A stretch of 64,000 bases of DNA, taken from the NCBI RefSeq assembly GCF_026627505.1, contig NZ_JAPNLK010000011.1:1-64000 (forward strand). The letters run 5' to 3'. The stretch comes from Streptomyces sp. H27-H5 (lineage in GTDB: Bacteria; Actinomycetota; Actinomycetes; Streptomycetales; Streptomycetaceae). A model generated the notes under the pieces. The model saw only the letters and a list, made by a program, of their open reading frames with translations, did no database searches and was not told where the DNA came from. Made by a program: the position numbers and the translations under genes. How positions within the stretch are numbered: position 1 is the first letter of the stretch; each line of letters opens with the position of its first letter. Shown here in pieces: positions 43,018-52,471 of this stretch.

Positions 43018-45861
43018 TCAGAACCCTTCCTCGCCCCACCCGGCCAGGAGCGCCTCCGCGAGGTCCAGCGCGGGCGGCGCGGTCTCGTCCTGGAGGGTCT
43101 GCTCGCTCCAGATGATCTTTCCGCGTGCGGTGTAGCGGGTGCCCCAGCGCTCGGCGAACTGCGCGACGAGGAACAGGCCGCGCCCGCCCTCGTCGGTGTC
43201 CTCGGCCCGACGCAGGTGCGGGGAGGTGCTGGACCCGTCGGAGACCTCGCAGACCAGGCTCCGGTCGTACAGCAGCCTCACCCGGATGGGCTCGGTGCCG
43301 TAGCGGATGGCGTTGGTCAACAGCTCGCTGAGGATGAGTTCCGTGGTGAAGGCGATGTCCTCCAGACCCCAGTCCACCAGTCGGCGGGAGCAGGCGTTGC
43401 GCACCGGCGACACCGCCGCGGGGTCGGGGGACACCTCCCACTCGGCGATCCGTGCGGGGTCCAGCCGGCGGGTACGGGCCACCAGCAGCGCGACGTCGTC
43501 GCCGGGCCGGGTGGGCAGCATCGCGTCGATCACCGCGGTACAGGTCTCCTCAGGAGTACGAGCAGGCCCCGCCAGGGCGGCGCGCAGCGCGGCCTGGGCC
43601 GCGTCCGGATCGCGGCCCCGGCTCTCGACCAGGCCGTTGGTGAAGAGGGCCAGCCGGGAACCCTCGGGCAGGGTGATCGTCATGGTCTCCATGGGCAGAC
43701 CCGCGCCCAGGCCCAGCGGCGGGGAGACGGGAACGTCGGGGAAGGACACGGTTCCGTCCGGGTGGACCAGAGCGGGGCCGGGATGCCCGGCGGCGGCGGC
43801 CGTCACCTGCCCCGAGACGGGGTCGTAGATGGCACACAGACAGGTGGCCCCGGTGATCCCCTGCCACTCCTGCTCGTCGGTGTCGATGTGGGCGACCAAC
43901 TCGTCCAGGTGGCTCAGCAGCTCGTCCGGAGGCAGGTCCAGGGTGGAGAAGTTGTACACGGCGGTGCGCAGCCGGCCCATCGTGGCGGCGGCGTGCAGAC
44001 CGTGGCCGACGACGTCGCCGACCACCAGGGCCACCCGGGCCCCGGGCAGCGGGATGACGTCGAACCAGTCCCCGCCCACCCCCGCCTGGGCCGCCAGATA
44101 GCGGTGCGCGACCTCGACGGCGGACTGCTCCGGTACGCGCCGGGGCAGCAGGCTGCGCTGCAGGGTGACGGCCATGGTGTGCTCGCGGGTGAAGCGGCGG
44201 GCGTTGTCGATGGACAGCGCCGCCCGGGCGGTCAGCTCCTCGGCGAAGGACACGTCCTCCTCGTCGAACGGCGCGGAGTCCTCGCCCCGCCAGTAGCCGA
44301 CCATGCCCAGCAGCACGCCCCGGGCGCGCAGGGGCACGGAGATCAGGGAATGGATGCCGCGGTCCAGGATCTGCTGGGCATTGGCCTGGTGCTGGGCCCG
44401 CCAGTGCTGGGGGGTGGCGCGGAGGTCCGCCTCCAGGACCGCGTGGCCGCCTGCCCGCCCGGTGGCCATGGGGCCGCTGGGAGCGACCCGGATCAGCTCG
44501 CCGACGGGGGAGAGCGGATGGTTCCCGTCAAGGCCGACGACGGCGGTGCGGCGCATCTCGGTGCTCGCCTCGGACGGCTCCTCGCCGCGCAGCACCGGGT
44601 CCAGCAGGTCGACGGTGACCACGTCGGCGAACCGGGGGACCGCCGCCTCCGCCAGCTCCTCCGCGGTGCGCTCCAGGTTCAGCGTCGTCCCGACCTGCAT
44701 CCCCGCGTCGTACAGCAGGTTCAGCCGCTCGCGGGCCATCTCGGCCCTGCCGGAGAGTGCCCGCAGCTCGGTGGTGTCCCGCAGCGTGACGACCGTCCCG
44801 GCCTTCCCGTAGGGGGCGGTGCGCCGGATGTTCACCGCGAGCAGCCGATCGGCCGCCACGTGCAGCTCATCGGTCGCGGAACGTCCCGACGCGACCGACT
44901 CGGCGATCCCCTCCTCCAGACCCAGGTCCGTGACGGGCAGCCCTTCCGCGTGCACCGGCAGGTCCAGGAGCCGCCGCGCCTCGTCATTGGCCAGGAGCAG
45001 CCGTCCGTCACCACCGACGATCAGCACGCCCTCTCGTACCGCGTGGAGCACCGCGTCGTGGTGCTCGTACATCCTCGTCATCTCGGCCGGTCCCAGGCCG
45101 TGGGTCCGGCGCAGCAGCCGACGGCTCACCAGGGCCGTCCCGCCCGCGGAGAGGAGAAGCACCACGGCCGCGGTGCCGAGGACGACCGGCAGCTGTCGGT
45201 TGACCATGTTCTGTACGTTCTGGACCGTGACGGGGGAGGAGACGACGGCGATGACCCGCCCGTCGGGGTCCTTGACGGGGACCACCGAGACCACGGAACG
45301 GCCGAGGGACCCTTCGAACGTCTCCGTGAAGGACGTGCCGGCCGCCGCCTTGGAGAAGGGGCCCACGACGTGCTTCCCGATCTGCCGCGGATCGCTGTGG
45401 GTGAGCGTGACGCCGTCGAGCGTGTACACGTTGATGCCGTCGACCTCGGCGATCTTCCGGGCCGCCTCCGCACTCGGCTGGAGGACCGCGCTCGGATGGG
45501 CGCTGTGCAGGGCCGGGACGATTCCGGGGGATTCCGCGAACGTTCCGGCGGCGGCGAGCGTCCGGTGCCGGGCGTCCATCATGGCGGAGCTGCGGGCCTG
45601 CACCACGAGCGCCCCCACCGCGGCGGCGACGAGAAGCATCACGACGGCCAACTGGAGGAGGAACACCTCGCCGGCCACGCTGCGCACGCTCAGCAGGGAG
45701 GACAGACGCTGTGGCCTGCGCACCCTGCCCTTGGGGGGCCGGACGTGCTCCTGGTCCACCGGGCGGGATCCTGACCGGGGACGGCGCGGGGAGGCGGAAA
45801 AGCTCGCGGTCAAGCCGAGCAGCCGGCGCCGGAGATCTCCCAGGAAAACGCCCATGTTCAT
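43018..45861 (-). CDS. Membrane sensor SpoIIE-type phosphatase: extracellular sensor, PAS, GAF, PP2C, HATPase
   Basis: The 947-residue protein has two membrane helices (about 65-88 and 205-226) flanking an extracellular Cache-like domain (GINVYTLDGVTLTHSDPRQIGKHV). A CitA/DcuS-like PAS (LHAVREGVLIVGGDG), a GAF domain (about 370-540), a SpoIIE phosphatase (about 555-770: GGDWFDVIPLPGARVALVVGDVVGHG, GDDVALLVAR) and an RsbW-like ATPase (ELLTNAIRYG, DEGGRGLFLVAQFA) follow. It probably dephosphorylates an anti-sigma antagonist in response to an outside signal. One catalytic position reads TNG instead of TDG. Start ATG 45861 (MNMGVFL) follows GAGG; the frame is open further upstream. Confidence 0.9.
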   Translation of the reverse strand: MNMGVFLGDLRRRLLGLTASFSASPRRPRSGSRPVDQEHVRPPKGRVRRPQRLSSLLSVRSVAGEVFLLQLAVVMLLVAAAVGALVVQARSSAMMDARHRTLAAAGTFAESPGIVPALHSAHPSAVLQPSAEAARKIAEVDGINVYTLDGVTLTHSDPRQIGKHVVGPFSKAAAGTSFTETFEGSLGRSVVSVVPVKDPDGRVIAVVSSPVTVQNVQNMVNRQLPVVLGTAAVVLLLSAGGTALVSRRLLRRTHGLGPAEMTRMYEHHDAVLHAVREGVLIVGGDGRLLLANDEARRLLDLPVHAEGLPVTDLGLEEGIAESVASGRSATDELHVAADRLLAVNIRRTAPYGKAGTVVTLRDTTELRALSGRAEMARERLNLLYDAGMQVGTTLNLERTAEELAEAAVPRFADVVTVDLLDPVLRGEEPSEASTEMRRTAVVGLDGNHPLSPVGELIRVAPSGPMATGRAGGHAVLEADLRATPQHWRAQHQANAQQILDRGIHSLISVPLRARGVLLGMVGYWRGEDSAPFDEEDVSFAEELTARAALSIDNARRFTREHTMAVTLQRSLLPRRVPEQSAVEVAHRYLAAQAGVGGDWFDVIPLPGARVALVVGDVVGHGLHAAATMGRLRTAVYNFSTLDLPPDELLSHLDELVAHIDTDEQEWQGITGATCLCAIYDPVSGQVTAAAAGHPGPALVHPDGTVSFPDVPVSPPLGLGAGLPMETMTITLPEGSRLALFTNGLVESRGRDPDAAQAALRAALAGPARTPEETCTAVIDAMLPTRPGDDVALLVARTRRLDPARIAEWEVSPDPAAVSPVRNACSRRLVDWGLEDIAFTTELILSELLTNAIRYGTEPIRVRLLYDRSLVCEVSDGSSTSPHLRRAEDTDEGGRGLFLVAQFAERWGTRYTARGKIIWSEQTLQDETAPPALDLAEALLAGWGEEGF

Positions 45862-46057
45862 ATTTTCCAACCTCTTCGGGCCGTCGGCAGCGGGGAGCGT
45901 CGGTCGCCGGCCCGCAGCGATCTTGGGATCGCCGCTCAGGACGAGGGTGTGGCGCGCCGTGCGGGGGCATTGGCGGGGTCCGGTCCGCCGCCATGGCGCC
46001 CACCGGGCCGGGGAACCGGAGTGGCGGCCATGCGTCCGGACGAGGCAGGCTGTACGC

Positions 46058-47221
46058 ATGAGGGCGCCCGTGCGCTCGCCCCCGGGACCGGGAGCCGGCG
46101 GTCACCACCAGGTCCTTTTCGCACTGGCGGAGTGCCTGCCCTTCGCACTCGCCCTGCTGGTGCTCGTCGTCGAGCTCACGCCCGCACACGTCCTGTACAC
46201 CGGCCCCCTGCTGGTCGCGACACCCGCCTTGGCGGCGGTGACGATGGGGCCCAAGGGCACGCTCGCGGCGACGGGGGTGGCCGTCGGAGTCAGCGTGGTC
46301 ACCGCCACCCACAACCATGCCTGGGGAGGCCAGCAGGTCTACACGAACTTCCTCGCCCTGTTCCTGGTCTCCGCGGCGAGCCTCATGACGAGCAGCACCG
46401 CGCGGACGCGCCGGGAGAACGAGCTCAACCAGGTCCGGCGGATCGCCACGGCCGCCCAGGACGTCCTGCTGCGGCCGGTGCCGTCCCGGCTGGGCGGCGT
46501 GCGGGCGGCCAGCCTGTACCTGGCGGCCGAGTCGGGTGCGCAGATCGGCGGCGATCTGTACGAGGCGGTCAAGACCCGGTACGGCATCCGGATGATTGTC
46601 GGAGATGTCCGGGGCAAGGGTCTGCCCGCCGTACGGGCCGCCGCGATCGTGCTGGGCGCTTTCCGGGAGTCCGTGCACTACGAGGACGACCTGGTGGAGG
46701 TCGTCAACCACTGCGAGGCGGCCCTGCGGCGGGACGCCCTCGTCGCGGGCGCGCTCGCGGGCGCGGGCGAGGCCGACGGCGACGACACCCTCCTCGAGGC
46801 ATTCGTCACCGTCGTGGTGGTCCAGATCCCGGACGGCAGCCCCCATGTCGAGGTGGTCAACCGCGGCCACCCGCCGCCCCTGGTGCAGCGGGACGGCTCG
46901 GTCCGGTTCCTGATGCCCGCCACACCCCTGCCGCCGTTGGGCCTGGCGGAGTTCATCAGCGGTCCTCCCGGGCGGGTGGACCGCCATCCGTTCGCGCAGG
47001 GGGACAGGCTGTTGTTGTACACCGACGGTGTGATCGAGGCGCGCGACCGGGACGGCGCCTTCTTCGACCTGTCCGAGGCCATGGCGGGCATGCGCGACCG
47101 CACCCTGGAGGAGTTCCTGGAAGGCCTGCGCCAGGCGTTGCTCCGCCACACCCGGGGCGCCCTCGCGGACGACGTCGCGGTCATCCTCGTCGACCGGTGC
47201 GAGGACGAGGGACACGAGTAG
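46058..47221 (+). CDS. Membrane-anchored SpoIIE-family PP2C phosphatase
   Basis: The 387-residue protein has four N-terminal membrane helices (LFALAECLPFALALLVLVVEL, LLVATPALAAVTMG, LAATGVAVGVSVVTATHN, NFLALFLVSAASLM). A PP2C domain follows with the metal-binding motifs GGDLYEAV, VGDVRGKGLPAV, LLYTDGVIEARD and ALADDVAVILVD all intact. It is divergent from the larger sensor phosphatase, with 196 bp between the starts. It is close in sequence to the protein at 53,903-54,994. The substrate is probably a phosphorylated STAS-domain antagonist encoded elsewhere. Confidence 0.9.
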   Translation: MRAPVRSPPGPGAGGHHQVLFALAECLPFALALLVLVVELTPAHVLYTGPLLVATPALAAVTMGPKGTLAATGVAVGVSVVTATHNHAWGGQQVYTNFLALFLVSAASLMTSSTARTRRENELNQVRRIATAAQDVLLRPVPSRLGGVRAASLYLAAESGAQIGGDLYEAVKTRYGIRMIVGDVRGKGLPAVRAAAIVLGAFRESVHYEDDLVEVVNHCEAALRRDALVAGALAGAGEADGDDTLLEAFVTVVVVQIPDGSPHVEVVNRGHPPPLVQRDGSVRFLMPATPLPPLGLAEFISGPPGRVDRHPFAQGDRLLLYTDGVIEARDRDGAFFDLSEAMAGMRDRTLEEFLEGLRQALLRHTRGALADDVAVILVDRCEDEGHE

Positions 47222-47370
47222 GGGACCGTGGGCTGCCTGCGGTCGGCCGTGCCGGTGAGGAGACCGTCACCCATGGATGCGCGTGATGTGGCGATGGCCG
47301 CCCGCGAGATCCCGGACCGAGTGAACCCGGCAGGCGCGCCGTCAGGGGTTGTCGACGGACCGACAGCGGA

Positions 47371-47994
47371 TCACTCGCCGTTCGCGTTGCGACTCGCGCT
47401 TCCTCGCGCGGCGGCGTTCGCCTCCCACTCGCGGCCGATGGAGCGGATCAGCGCCGGGTACACCCCGAGGTACCGGAAGGGCTTGATGGCGGCCATGTAG
47501 AGGGAGCCGAGCAGTCCGTTCGGCTTCACCAGGACGGCCATCTGGCCGCGGTGGCCGCCGGCCCCGTCCGGCACCCAGCCGATGTGCATCACCGCCCGCA
47601 CGGTCTTGTTGGCCATCTCGGCGGCCCATTCGTCCTCGCGCTGGTAGAGCGAGGTGAACGGGGACGAGCCGAGGTCGGGACCCCGGGGCCCGTCGCGGAG
47701 GTCCGTCGGCAACCGGTCGCGCAGTTCGGCCCGCCGGCCGGCGGTGTCGGACTCCGGCTCGTCCCAGCCGAACAGCGCGCCGAGCCTCCAGCGGACGGCG
47801 AAGAGGGCACGGGAGACGAAACCGTCTCCCTTCACCCCGCTCTTCATGCCCTCGGCGAACTGGCCCACCAACCAGGCGAGGTCGTCCGGTCCGCCGGGGG
47901 TGGGCAGCGCCCATACGTCCTCGACCGTGAAGTCGTCGGCGATCTCGTGGATCCTCCACGGGCGTTCGGTGTGGTCGGTTCGGGGAAGTCGCAT
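47371..47994 (-). CDS. DUF2867 family protein
   Basis: The 207-residue protein fits DUF2867: RIHEIADDFTVEDVWALPTPGGPDDL at the start, ALFAVRWRLGALFGWDE, EMANKTVRAVMHIGWVPD, then GSLYMAAIKPFRYLGVYPALI. The biochemical role is unknown; some relatives are linked to NAD(P)-dependent epimerase-like proteins. It is divergent from a TetR gene. Two 16-bp palindromes overlap its promoter region, so TetR repression is likely. Confidence 0.85.
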   Translation of the reverse strand: MRLPRTDHTERPWRIHEIADDFTVEDVWALPTPGGPDDLAWLVGQFAEGMKSGVKGDGFVSRALFAVRWRLGALFGWDEPESDTAGRRAELRDRLPTDLRDGPRGPDLGSSPFTSLYQREDEWAAEMANKTVRAVMHIGWVPDGAGGHRGQMAVLVKPNGLLGSLYMAAIKPFRYLGVYPALIRSIGREWEANAAARGSASRNANGE

Positions 47995-48009
47995 GGCCGG
48001 ACCCCTGTC

Positions 48010-48060
48010 TATACGGTGGCGTATATATCGAGTGTAGGCAGATCTATACGCCCCCGTATA
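48010..48060. promoter_or_regulatory. Twin TetR operators (two 16-bp palindromes)
   Basis: TATACGGTGGCGTATA (48010-48025) and TATACGCCCCCGTATA (48045-48060) are both perfect TATACG-N4-CGTATA inverted repeats, with centres 35 bp apart. They lie between the divergent DUF2867 and TetR genes. The spacing allows two dimers to bind on roughly opposite faces of the helix. Confidence 0.88.
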
Positions 48061-48103
48061 CTCGGCGGGACGTGAGGAGACACACAGGGAGGAGGCACGC
48101 AGG

Positions 48104-48664
48104 ATGGGCGCGACCCGCACACCCCGCGGAAAGTGGATCGAGGAGGGCCTGCGGGCACTCGTCGCCGGCGGCCCCGAAGCCGTGCGGATCGAGGCGCTGG
48201 CCCAGGCACTCGGCGTCAGCAAGGGTGGCTTCTACGGCTACTTCCGCAACCGGGACGCACTGCTCACCGAGATGCTCGACACCTGGGAGTACGAGGTCGC
48301 CGAAGGCGTCATCGAGCAGGTGGAGAGCGGCGGGGGAGCGGCCAGGGTCAGGCTGAAGCGACTCTTCGACATCGTCGTCGAGAGCACCGACGGGCCGGTG
48401 CGGGGCACCACCGCCGACATCGCGATCCGCGACTGGGCCCGCCGCGACGCGGCCGTCGCCGAGCGCCTGCGCCGCGTCGACAACCGCCGCATGGACTACC
48501 TGCGTTCGCTGTTCTCCTCTTTCTGCCCCGACGAGGACGAGGTCGAGGTCCGCTGCCTGCTCGCCGTCTCGGTACGCATCGGCAATCACTTCAACGCCGC
48601 CGACAACGGCAGGCGCAGCCGCGCCGAGGTGATGGAGCTGATCGGTCGCCGGCTGCTGGAGTAG
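48104..48664 (+). CDS. TetR-family transcriptional regulator
   Basis: The 186-residue protein has the N-terminal TetR helix-turn-helix: WIEEGLRALVAGGPEAVRIEALAQALGVSKGGFYGYFRNRDALL. An alpha-helical ligand-binding domain follows (AIRDWARRDAAVAERLRRVDNRRMDYL). The ATG has GGAGG upstream. The two palindromic operators just before it indicate self-repression and control of the divergent DUF2867 gene. The ligand is unknown. Confidence 0.93.
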   Translation: MGATRTPRGKWIEEGLRALVAGGPEAVRIEALAQALGVSKGGFYGYFRNRDALLTEMLDTWEYEVAEGVIEQVESGGGAARVRLKRLFDIVVESTDGPVRGTTADIAIRDWARRDAAVAERLRRVDNRRMDYLRSLFSSFCPDEDEVEVRCLLAVSVRIGNHFNAADNGRRSRAEVMELIGRRLLE

Positions 48665-48784
48665 CCGCCGGACTCAGGGCGGAGGAGGGGGAAACGCGCG
48701 CGAACGGGATCCCGGGGACAGGATCACCCGCGCGCACCCGGCGCCAAGGGCATCCGAAGCGCGTCGGCGGGGCAGGAGAGGCCC

Positions 48785-48997
48785 ATGACCGCATCCACTT
48801 CCTCTCCCACACCCGACGACGACCCGAAGCGCTACGCGGGTCTCGGTACCGACGAGGCCGAACGCCAGGCACACCGGCGCGGCTGGTCGACCGTGCGCAC
48901 GGTCCCTCCGGGCACGATCCTGACCATGGAACACCGCGCCGGACGGCTGAACTTCGAGGTCGAGGACGACACCGTGCGGCGCGCCTGGAGCGGATGA
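48785..48997 (+). CDS. Small I78-type peptidase inhibitor-like protein
   Basis: The 70-residue protein ends with GWSTVRTVPPGTILTMEHRAGRLNFEVEDDTVRRAW, which matches the potato-inhibitor-like I78 family (VRxLPPGxxxTMEYRxxRLNxxVD). No signal peptide is visible, so it would act in the cytoplasm unless exported otherwise. The ATG at 48785 has GGAGAGG upstream. Confidence 0.8.
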   Translation: MTASTSSPTPDDDPKRYAGLGTDEAERQAHRRGWSTVRTVPPGTILTMEHRAGRLNFEVEDDTVRRAWSG

Positions 48998-49085
48998 CCA
49001 CCCGCGTGCGGCCTCCCTACCACGGGAAGGCGCCGCGCCGGACGACGTCCATGTCCACGGTGGATCGACCACCCGGCACGTTGCC

Positions 49086-49395
49086 TCAGAGGTACGACGC
49101 GGTGGTGCGGACCTCGCCGATGCGGGAGAAGACCCGTTCCACGGTCAGGGTGTGCTCATCGGCGGCGAACCCCGACATGGCGTCCGCCACGAACTCGACC
49201 TCGTACCCCCGGTCGGAGGCGGCCCACGCGGTGGCCGCCACCCCCATCGTGGTCACCAGGCCCGCGAGGACCACCGTGTCCACGCCCCGTTCGCGCAGCC
49301 GCCCGTCCAGACCGGTGCCCTCGAAGGCCCCGACGGTGCGCTTGACGATCTCGATGTCCCCGGGCCGTACCAGCCCCTCCACGTACCCGCTGCCG
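49086..49395 (-). pseudogene. Isochorismatase-family hydrolase, C-terminal remnant
   Basis: The minus-strand frame reads VRPGDIEIVKRTVGAFEGTGLDGRLRERGVDTVVLAGLVTTMGVAATAWAASDRGYEVEFVADAMSGF and ends TVERVFSRIGEVRTTASYL. This is the second half of a cysteine hydrolase of the isochorismatase family. The N-terminal half with the catalytic Asp is missing; at about 49,395 the sequence changes to plus-strand monooxygenase coding. Confidence 0.8.
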
Positions 49396-49399
49396 GGCT

Positions 49400-50176
49400 G
49401 GCTCAACGCCCAGGGCCGGCAGACCACCGTCGTCGAACGCTTCGACGAGCTTCGCGAGGACGGGCAGAACATCGACGTCCGCGGCGCGGGCCGCGAGGTC
49501 GCCCGCCGCATGGGCATCGAGGACGCGATCCGCGCCGCCTCGACCGGTGAGACGGGCAGCGAGTTCGTCGACGCCACCGGCGCCCCTCTCGCCCGCTTCG
49601 CGGCCGGCACGTCCGACTCCGACGGGCCCACCGCCGAGCTGGAGATCCTGCGGGGCCAACTGTCCCGCATCATCATCGACCGCACCCGCGAGGACACCGA
49701 GTACCTCTTCGGCGACCGGATGTCGCCCTCGACGACACCGAGGACGGGGTCACGGTCACCTTCGCCCACGGTCCGACCCGCACGTTCGACCTGGTCGTCC
49801 TCGCCGAGGGACTGCGCTCCCGCACCCGATTCCTGGTCTTCCCCGAGATCGACGCCGTGCGCGAACTCGACTTCTACATCGCCTATCTGACCCTCCCCCG
49901 CACGGGCGCCGACACCTACCTGTGGCGCTGGCACAGCGCCGGCCACGGTCGCAGCGTCACCCTGCGCCCGGACAACCTCGGCACCATCCGGGCCACACTC
50001 GCCTTCCTGTCCTCAACCCGCGCGGCCGCGCCGGGCTCGCCACGATGAACACCGTCCTGAGGGTCGTCGGCAGCCAGGCCGCCGCCCGACTCGGTGGCCT
50101 GGCGTCGAAGTTGTTCACGCCCCCCGCCGACGCGATCGACCTCCCCACCTACCCACCCCGTGACACCACCTCGTGA
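49400..50176 (+). pseudogene. FAD-dependent monooxygenase remnant with frameshift and internal loss
   Basis: The sequence starts mid-domain with NAQGRQTTVVERFDELREDGQNIDVRGAGREVARRMG and continues to DRTREDTEYLFGDR. Near 49,720 it moves to another frame (VALDDTEDGVTVTFAHG, TFDLVVLAEGLRSRTRFL, IAYLTLPRTGADTYLWRWHSA). A third piece (LRVVGSQAAARLGGLASKLFTPPADAIDLPTYP) resembles the C-terminal end. The N-terminal GxGxxG FAD site and about 100 residues before the tail are missing. It was an aromatic hydroxylase/TetX-like flavoenzyme. Confidence 0.75.
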
Positions 50177-50283
50177 GCCCGCCTCGTGACACCACCCGGC
50201 CGCGTCGATGACGGCGGCCGCATCGGCCGCCGAACCCGACTGCATCATGAACCCGCAGGTCGGAGGCCCTATGCGGGTGGACC

Positions 50284-52344
50284 TCAGGAGGTCACGGGGG
50301 TCCAGTCGCCCAACCAGTCCCCGACCTCCTGGCCGGAGGCCCGGGCGTCGCTCAGATGCGGGCGGTCGCCGCTCGGTGTGCCGGCGCCCGGGCCGGTGTT
50401 CGCGTACTCCGCGAAGCGGTCGTCCTTCCAGGAGAAGCCGCCCATGTCGGACCACGGTGCGGGGCGGATGCCGCTGCCGAGCGTGGAGTCGCGCACCGTG
50501 GTCTGCGGGTCGAGGGACGCGTCGCCGCCCGCGTGCCACGGCCGGCCGAGGGCGAAGCTTCCGGGAGCCACGTCGCCGTTGAACGTGCTGTTGACGATCA
50601 GGAACCCCTTGCGGCCGGCGGGGGTGCTGGGCGCGGTGACGCAGCCTGCCGAGGTGCCGTCCCAGCGCTTCTTGAGGGTGATCACCGAGCGGTCGATCAC
50701 GGCGGTGGCACTGCCGAAGACGAAGTCGACGGTACCGACGACGTACGAGTTCGTCATGTAGACCCGGCCGGGCCTCGCACGCGCGGCGCCGTCCAGCTCA
50801 AGGGTGTCCTGGTCGCCCGTGATGATCACACTGTCGAGGAGGATCTTGTCCGCGGCGGTGCGCAGCGCGACCGCCTGTGCGCTGACGTCGCGGTGGGCCT
50901 TCTCGTCGAAGTCGTTGGAGACGGTGAGGTTGCGGGCCTGGAAGTCATCGGCCTCGACCGCGACGGTCGCACTGCCGGCGGTGCCGTACGTGCCCGACCC
51001 GTCCGGTGTGGGGGTGCCGGAGGCGTTGCCGTGGACGATGACCGTGTCCCGGCGGCTGCCGCCGGTCCCTTGCAGGGTGACGTGCGGCTTGTTCGACGGG
51101 ATCCTGACCGTTTCCCGATAGGTGCCGGGCTTGACGCTGATGACGACCCGTGTGGTGTTGTTCGCCGGTACCGCGTCGACGGCGGCTTGGACGGTCCTGT
51201 ACCGGCCGGAGCCGTCCTTGGCCACGGAGAGCGTGGCCGTGGCGGGAGCGGTGGCGGCCGTTGTGCCGATGGTGGGACGGGGGCCGGCGCCGGACTTCAC
51301 CTTCGAGGGGACGGCGGCGGTCGGGTCCAGGGTGTAGCGGTAGTACGTCCTCGGGTCGAAGGCCTTCCCGCCGCTCTCGTTGCGGCCGGTGGTGTGCACG
51401 AAGACGTTCCCGCGCTGCACGAGGGAGGCCGTTCCGTCCTTGGTGACGGGGTTGGCGAGGCCCTCGAAGTAACTGTTCTCCAGCACCATCCTGGTCCCGC
51501 CCCGCGCGTAGTTGCCGTAGGAAGCGGAGATGGAGGAATCCGGGTCGTCCTGGAGGAAGTTGTTGTACAGGTGCGCGTGCGCCACGTTGTCGGTGGACGG
51601 ATTGCGCTGCTCGGTCTCGTGGAACCAGTTGTGGTGGATCGTGATGTCGGCGGTGATGTGATCGGTCCAACCTATGCCGAAGGCCTTGTTGTCGTTCTTC
51701 AACTGGTTCCAGGACACCGTCAGGTACGTGGTGTCCTTGCGGCTGTCGATCAGCCCGTCGGCCATGTTCCGCAGGTTGTTGTGGTCGATCCACACGTGGT
51801 GGGCGCCGTCCATCTGGATCGCGTCCCAGTCGTGGTCCTTGTCGTTCCACGTCCCGGCGTACGAGTCGCGGATGGTCAGGTTCCTGATGATCACGTTGTG
51901 TACGCCCTGCCCCAGGAAGAAACCTCCGCCGACGATCTGGCCCGCGGTGCCCGCGCCCACGATGGTCTTGTCCGAGGCGACCTTGATCTCCTTGCCCTTC
52001 GGGGCCATGGTGATCGTGCCGGCCACGACGATGACGTACGGCTTCGAGGCGGTGGCGTACCTCTCCAGGTCGGCAAGGTTCCGCACGGTGACGATCGCGC
52101 CGTCCCGCCCGCCGTAAGTGCCTTTCTGCCCCAGCGCGTTGACCGAGGCGAAGCCGTCCGCGACCTCCCGGGCCCACGCCGGGGTGGCACCGGCCGTCGC
52201 TGCTTTCTCCGAGGCTTCGGCACCGAACGCACCGAAGGCCCCGCCGTACGCCAGGCCCGCTGCGGTCGCCGTTGCCAACGGAATGCCCACGCTCAGGCCG
52301 AGCCTGCGCCTGCGGTGCCGTGCCGTGTGTCGAGTGGTTCGCAT
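50284..52344 (-). CDS. Secreted pectate lyase (PL1) - pectinesterase (CE8) fusion
   Basis: The 686-residue protein has an N-terminal signal with a twin-arginine-like stretch (RHRRRRLGLSVGIPLA). Residues about 55-345 are a family 1 pectate lyase (WDAIQMDGAHHVWIDHNNL, DGLIDSRKD, VSWNQL, HHNWFHETEQRNPS). Residues about 375-650 are a family 8 pectin methylesterase (VVISVKPGTYRETVRIP, AQAVALRTAADK, GDQDTLEL, VGTVDFVFGSATAVID, LGRPWHAGG). A short linker separates them. The esterase removes methyl groups and the lyase then cuts the polygalacturonate, so one exported protein does two successive steps. All main catalytic motifs are present. Confidence 0.93.
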   Translation of the reverse strand: MRTTRHTARHRRRRLGLSVGIPLATATAAGLAYGGAFGAFGAEASEKAATAGATPAWAREVADGFASVNALGQKGTYGGRDGAIVTVRNLADLERYATASKPYVIVVAGTITMAPKGKEIKVASDKTIVGAGTAGQIVGGGFFLGQGVHNVIIRNLTIRDSYAGTWNDKDHDWDAIQMDGAHHVWIDHNNLRNMADGLIDSRKDTTYLTVSWNQLKNDNKAFGIGWTDHITADITIHHNWFHETEQRNPSTDNVAHAHLYNNFLQDDPDSSISASYGNYARGGTRMVLENSYFEGLANPVTKDGTASLVQRGNVFVHTTGRNESGGKAFDPRTYYRYTLDPTAAVPSKVKSGAGPRPTIGTTAATAPATATLSVAKDGSGRYRTVQAAVDAVPANNTTRVVISVKPGTYRETVRIPSNKPHVTLQGTGGSRRDTVIVHGNASGTPTPDGSGTYGTAGSATVAVEADDFQARNLTVSNDFDEKAHRDVSAQAVALRTAADKILLDSVIITGDQDTLELDGAARARPGRVYMTNSYVVGTVDFVFGSATAVIDRSVITLKKRWDGTSAGCVTAPSTPAGRKGFLIVNSTFNGDVAPGSFALGRPWHAGGDASLDPQTTVRDSTLGSGIRPAPWSDMGGFSWKDDRFAEYANTGPGAGTPSGDRPHLSDARASGQEVGDWLGDWTPVTS

Positions 52345-52471
52345 CGCTCACTGTCCTGGTGGTCGGGGTGGTTGGTGGTGGACGCCAACCAGTTGCCACC
52401 GCGGACGGAAAGGTTGCCGCGAGTCCGGGACGGACGGTGACGGGTGAGCCTGCCCGGGCCGAGGGCTCGCG

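Noticed and set aside
41707..45774. 1355-codon open frame on the plus strand
   Set aside because: It runs antisense through the solute-binding protein and sensor phosphatase genes, both with clear motifs. Long open antisense frames are usual at this GC content.
47273..47500. ATG frame with GAGGAG upstream, beginning MDARDVAMAAREIPDRV
   Set aside because: It runs antisense into the DUF2867 gene and soon loses any protein-like pattern. It could be the start of a truncated gene, but this is too weak to list.
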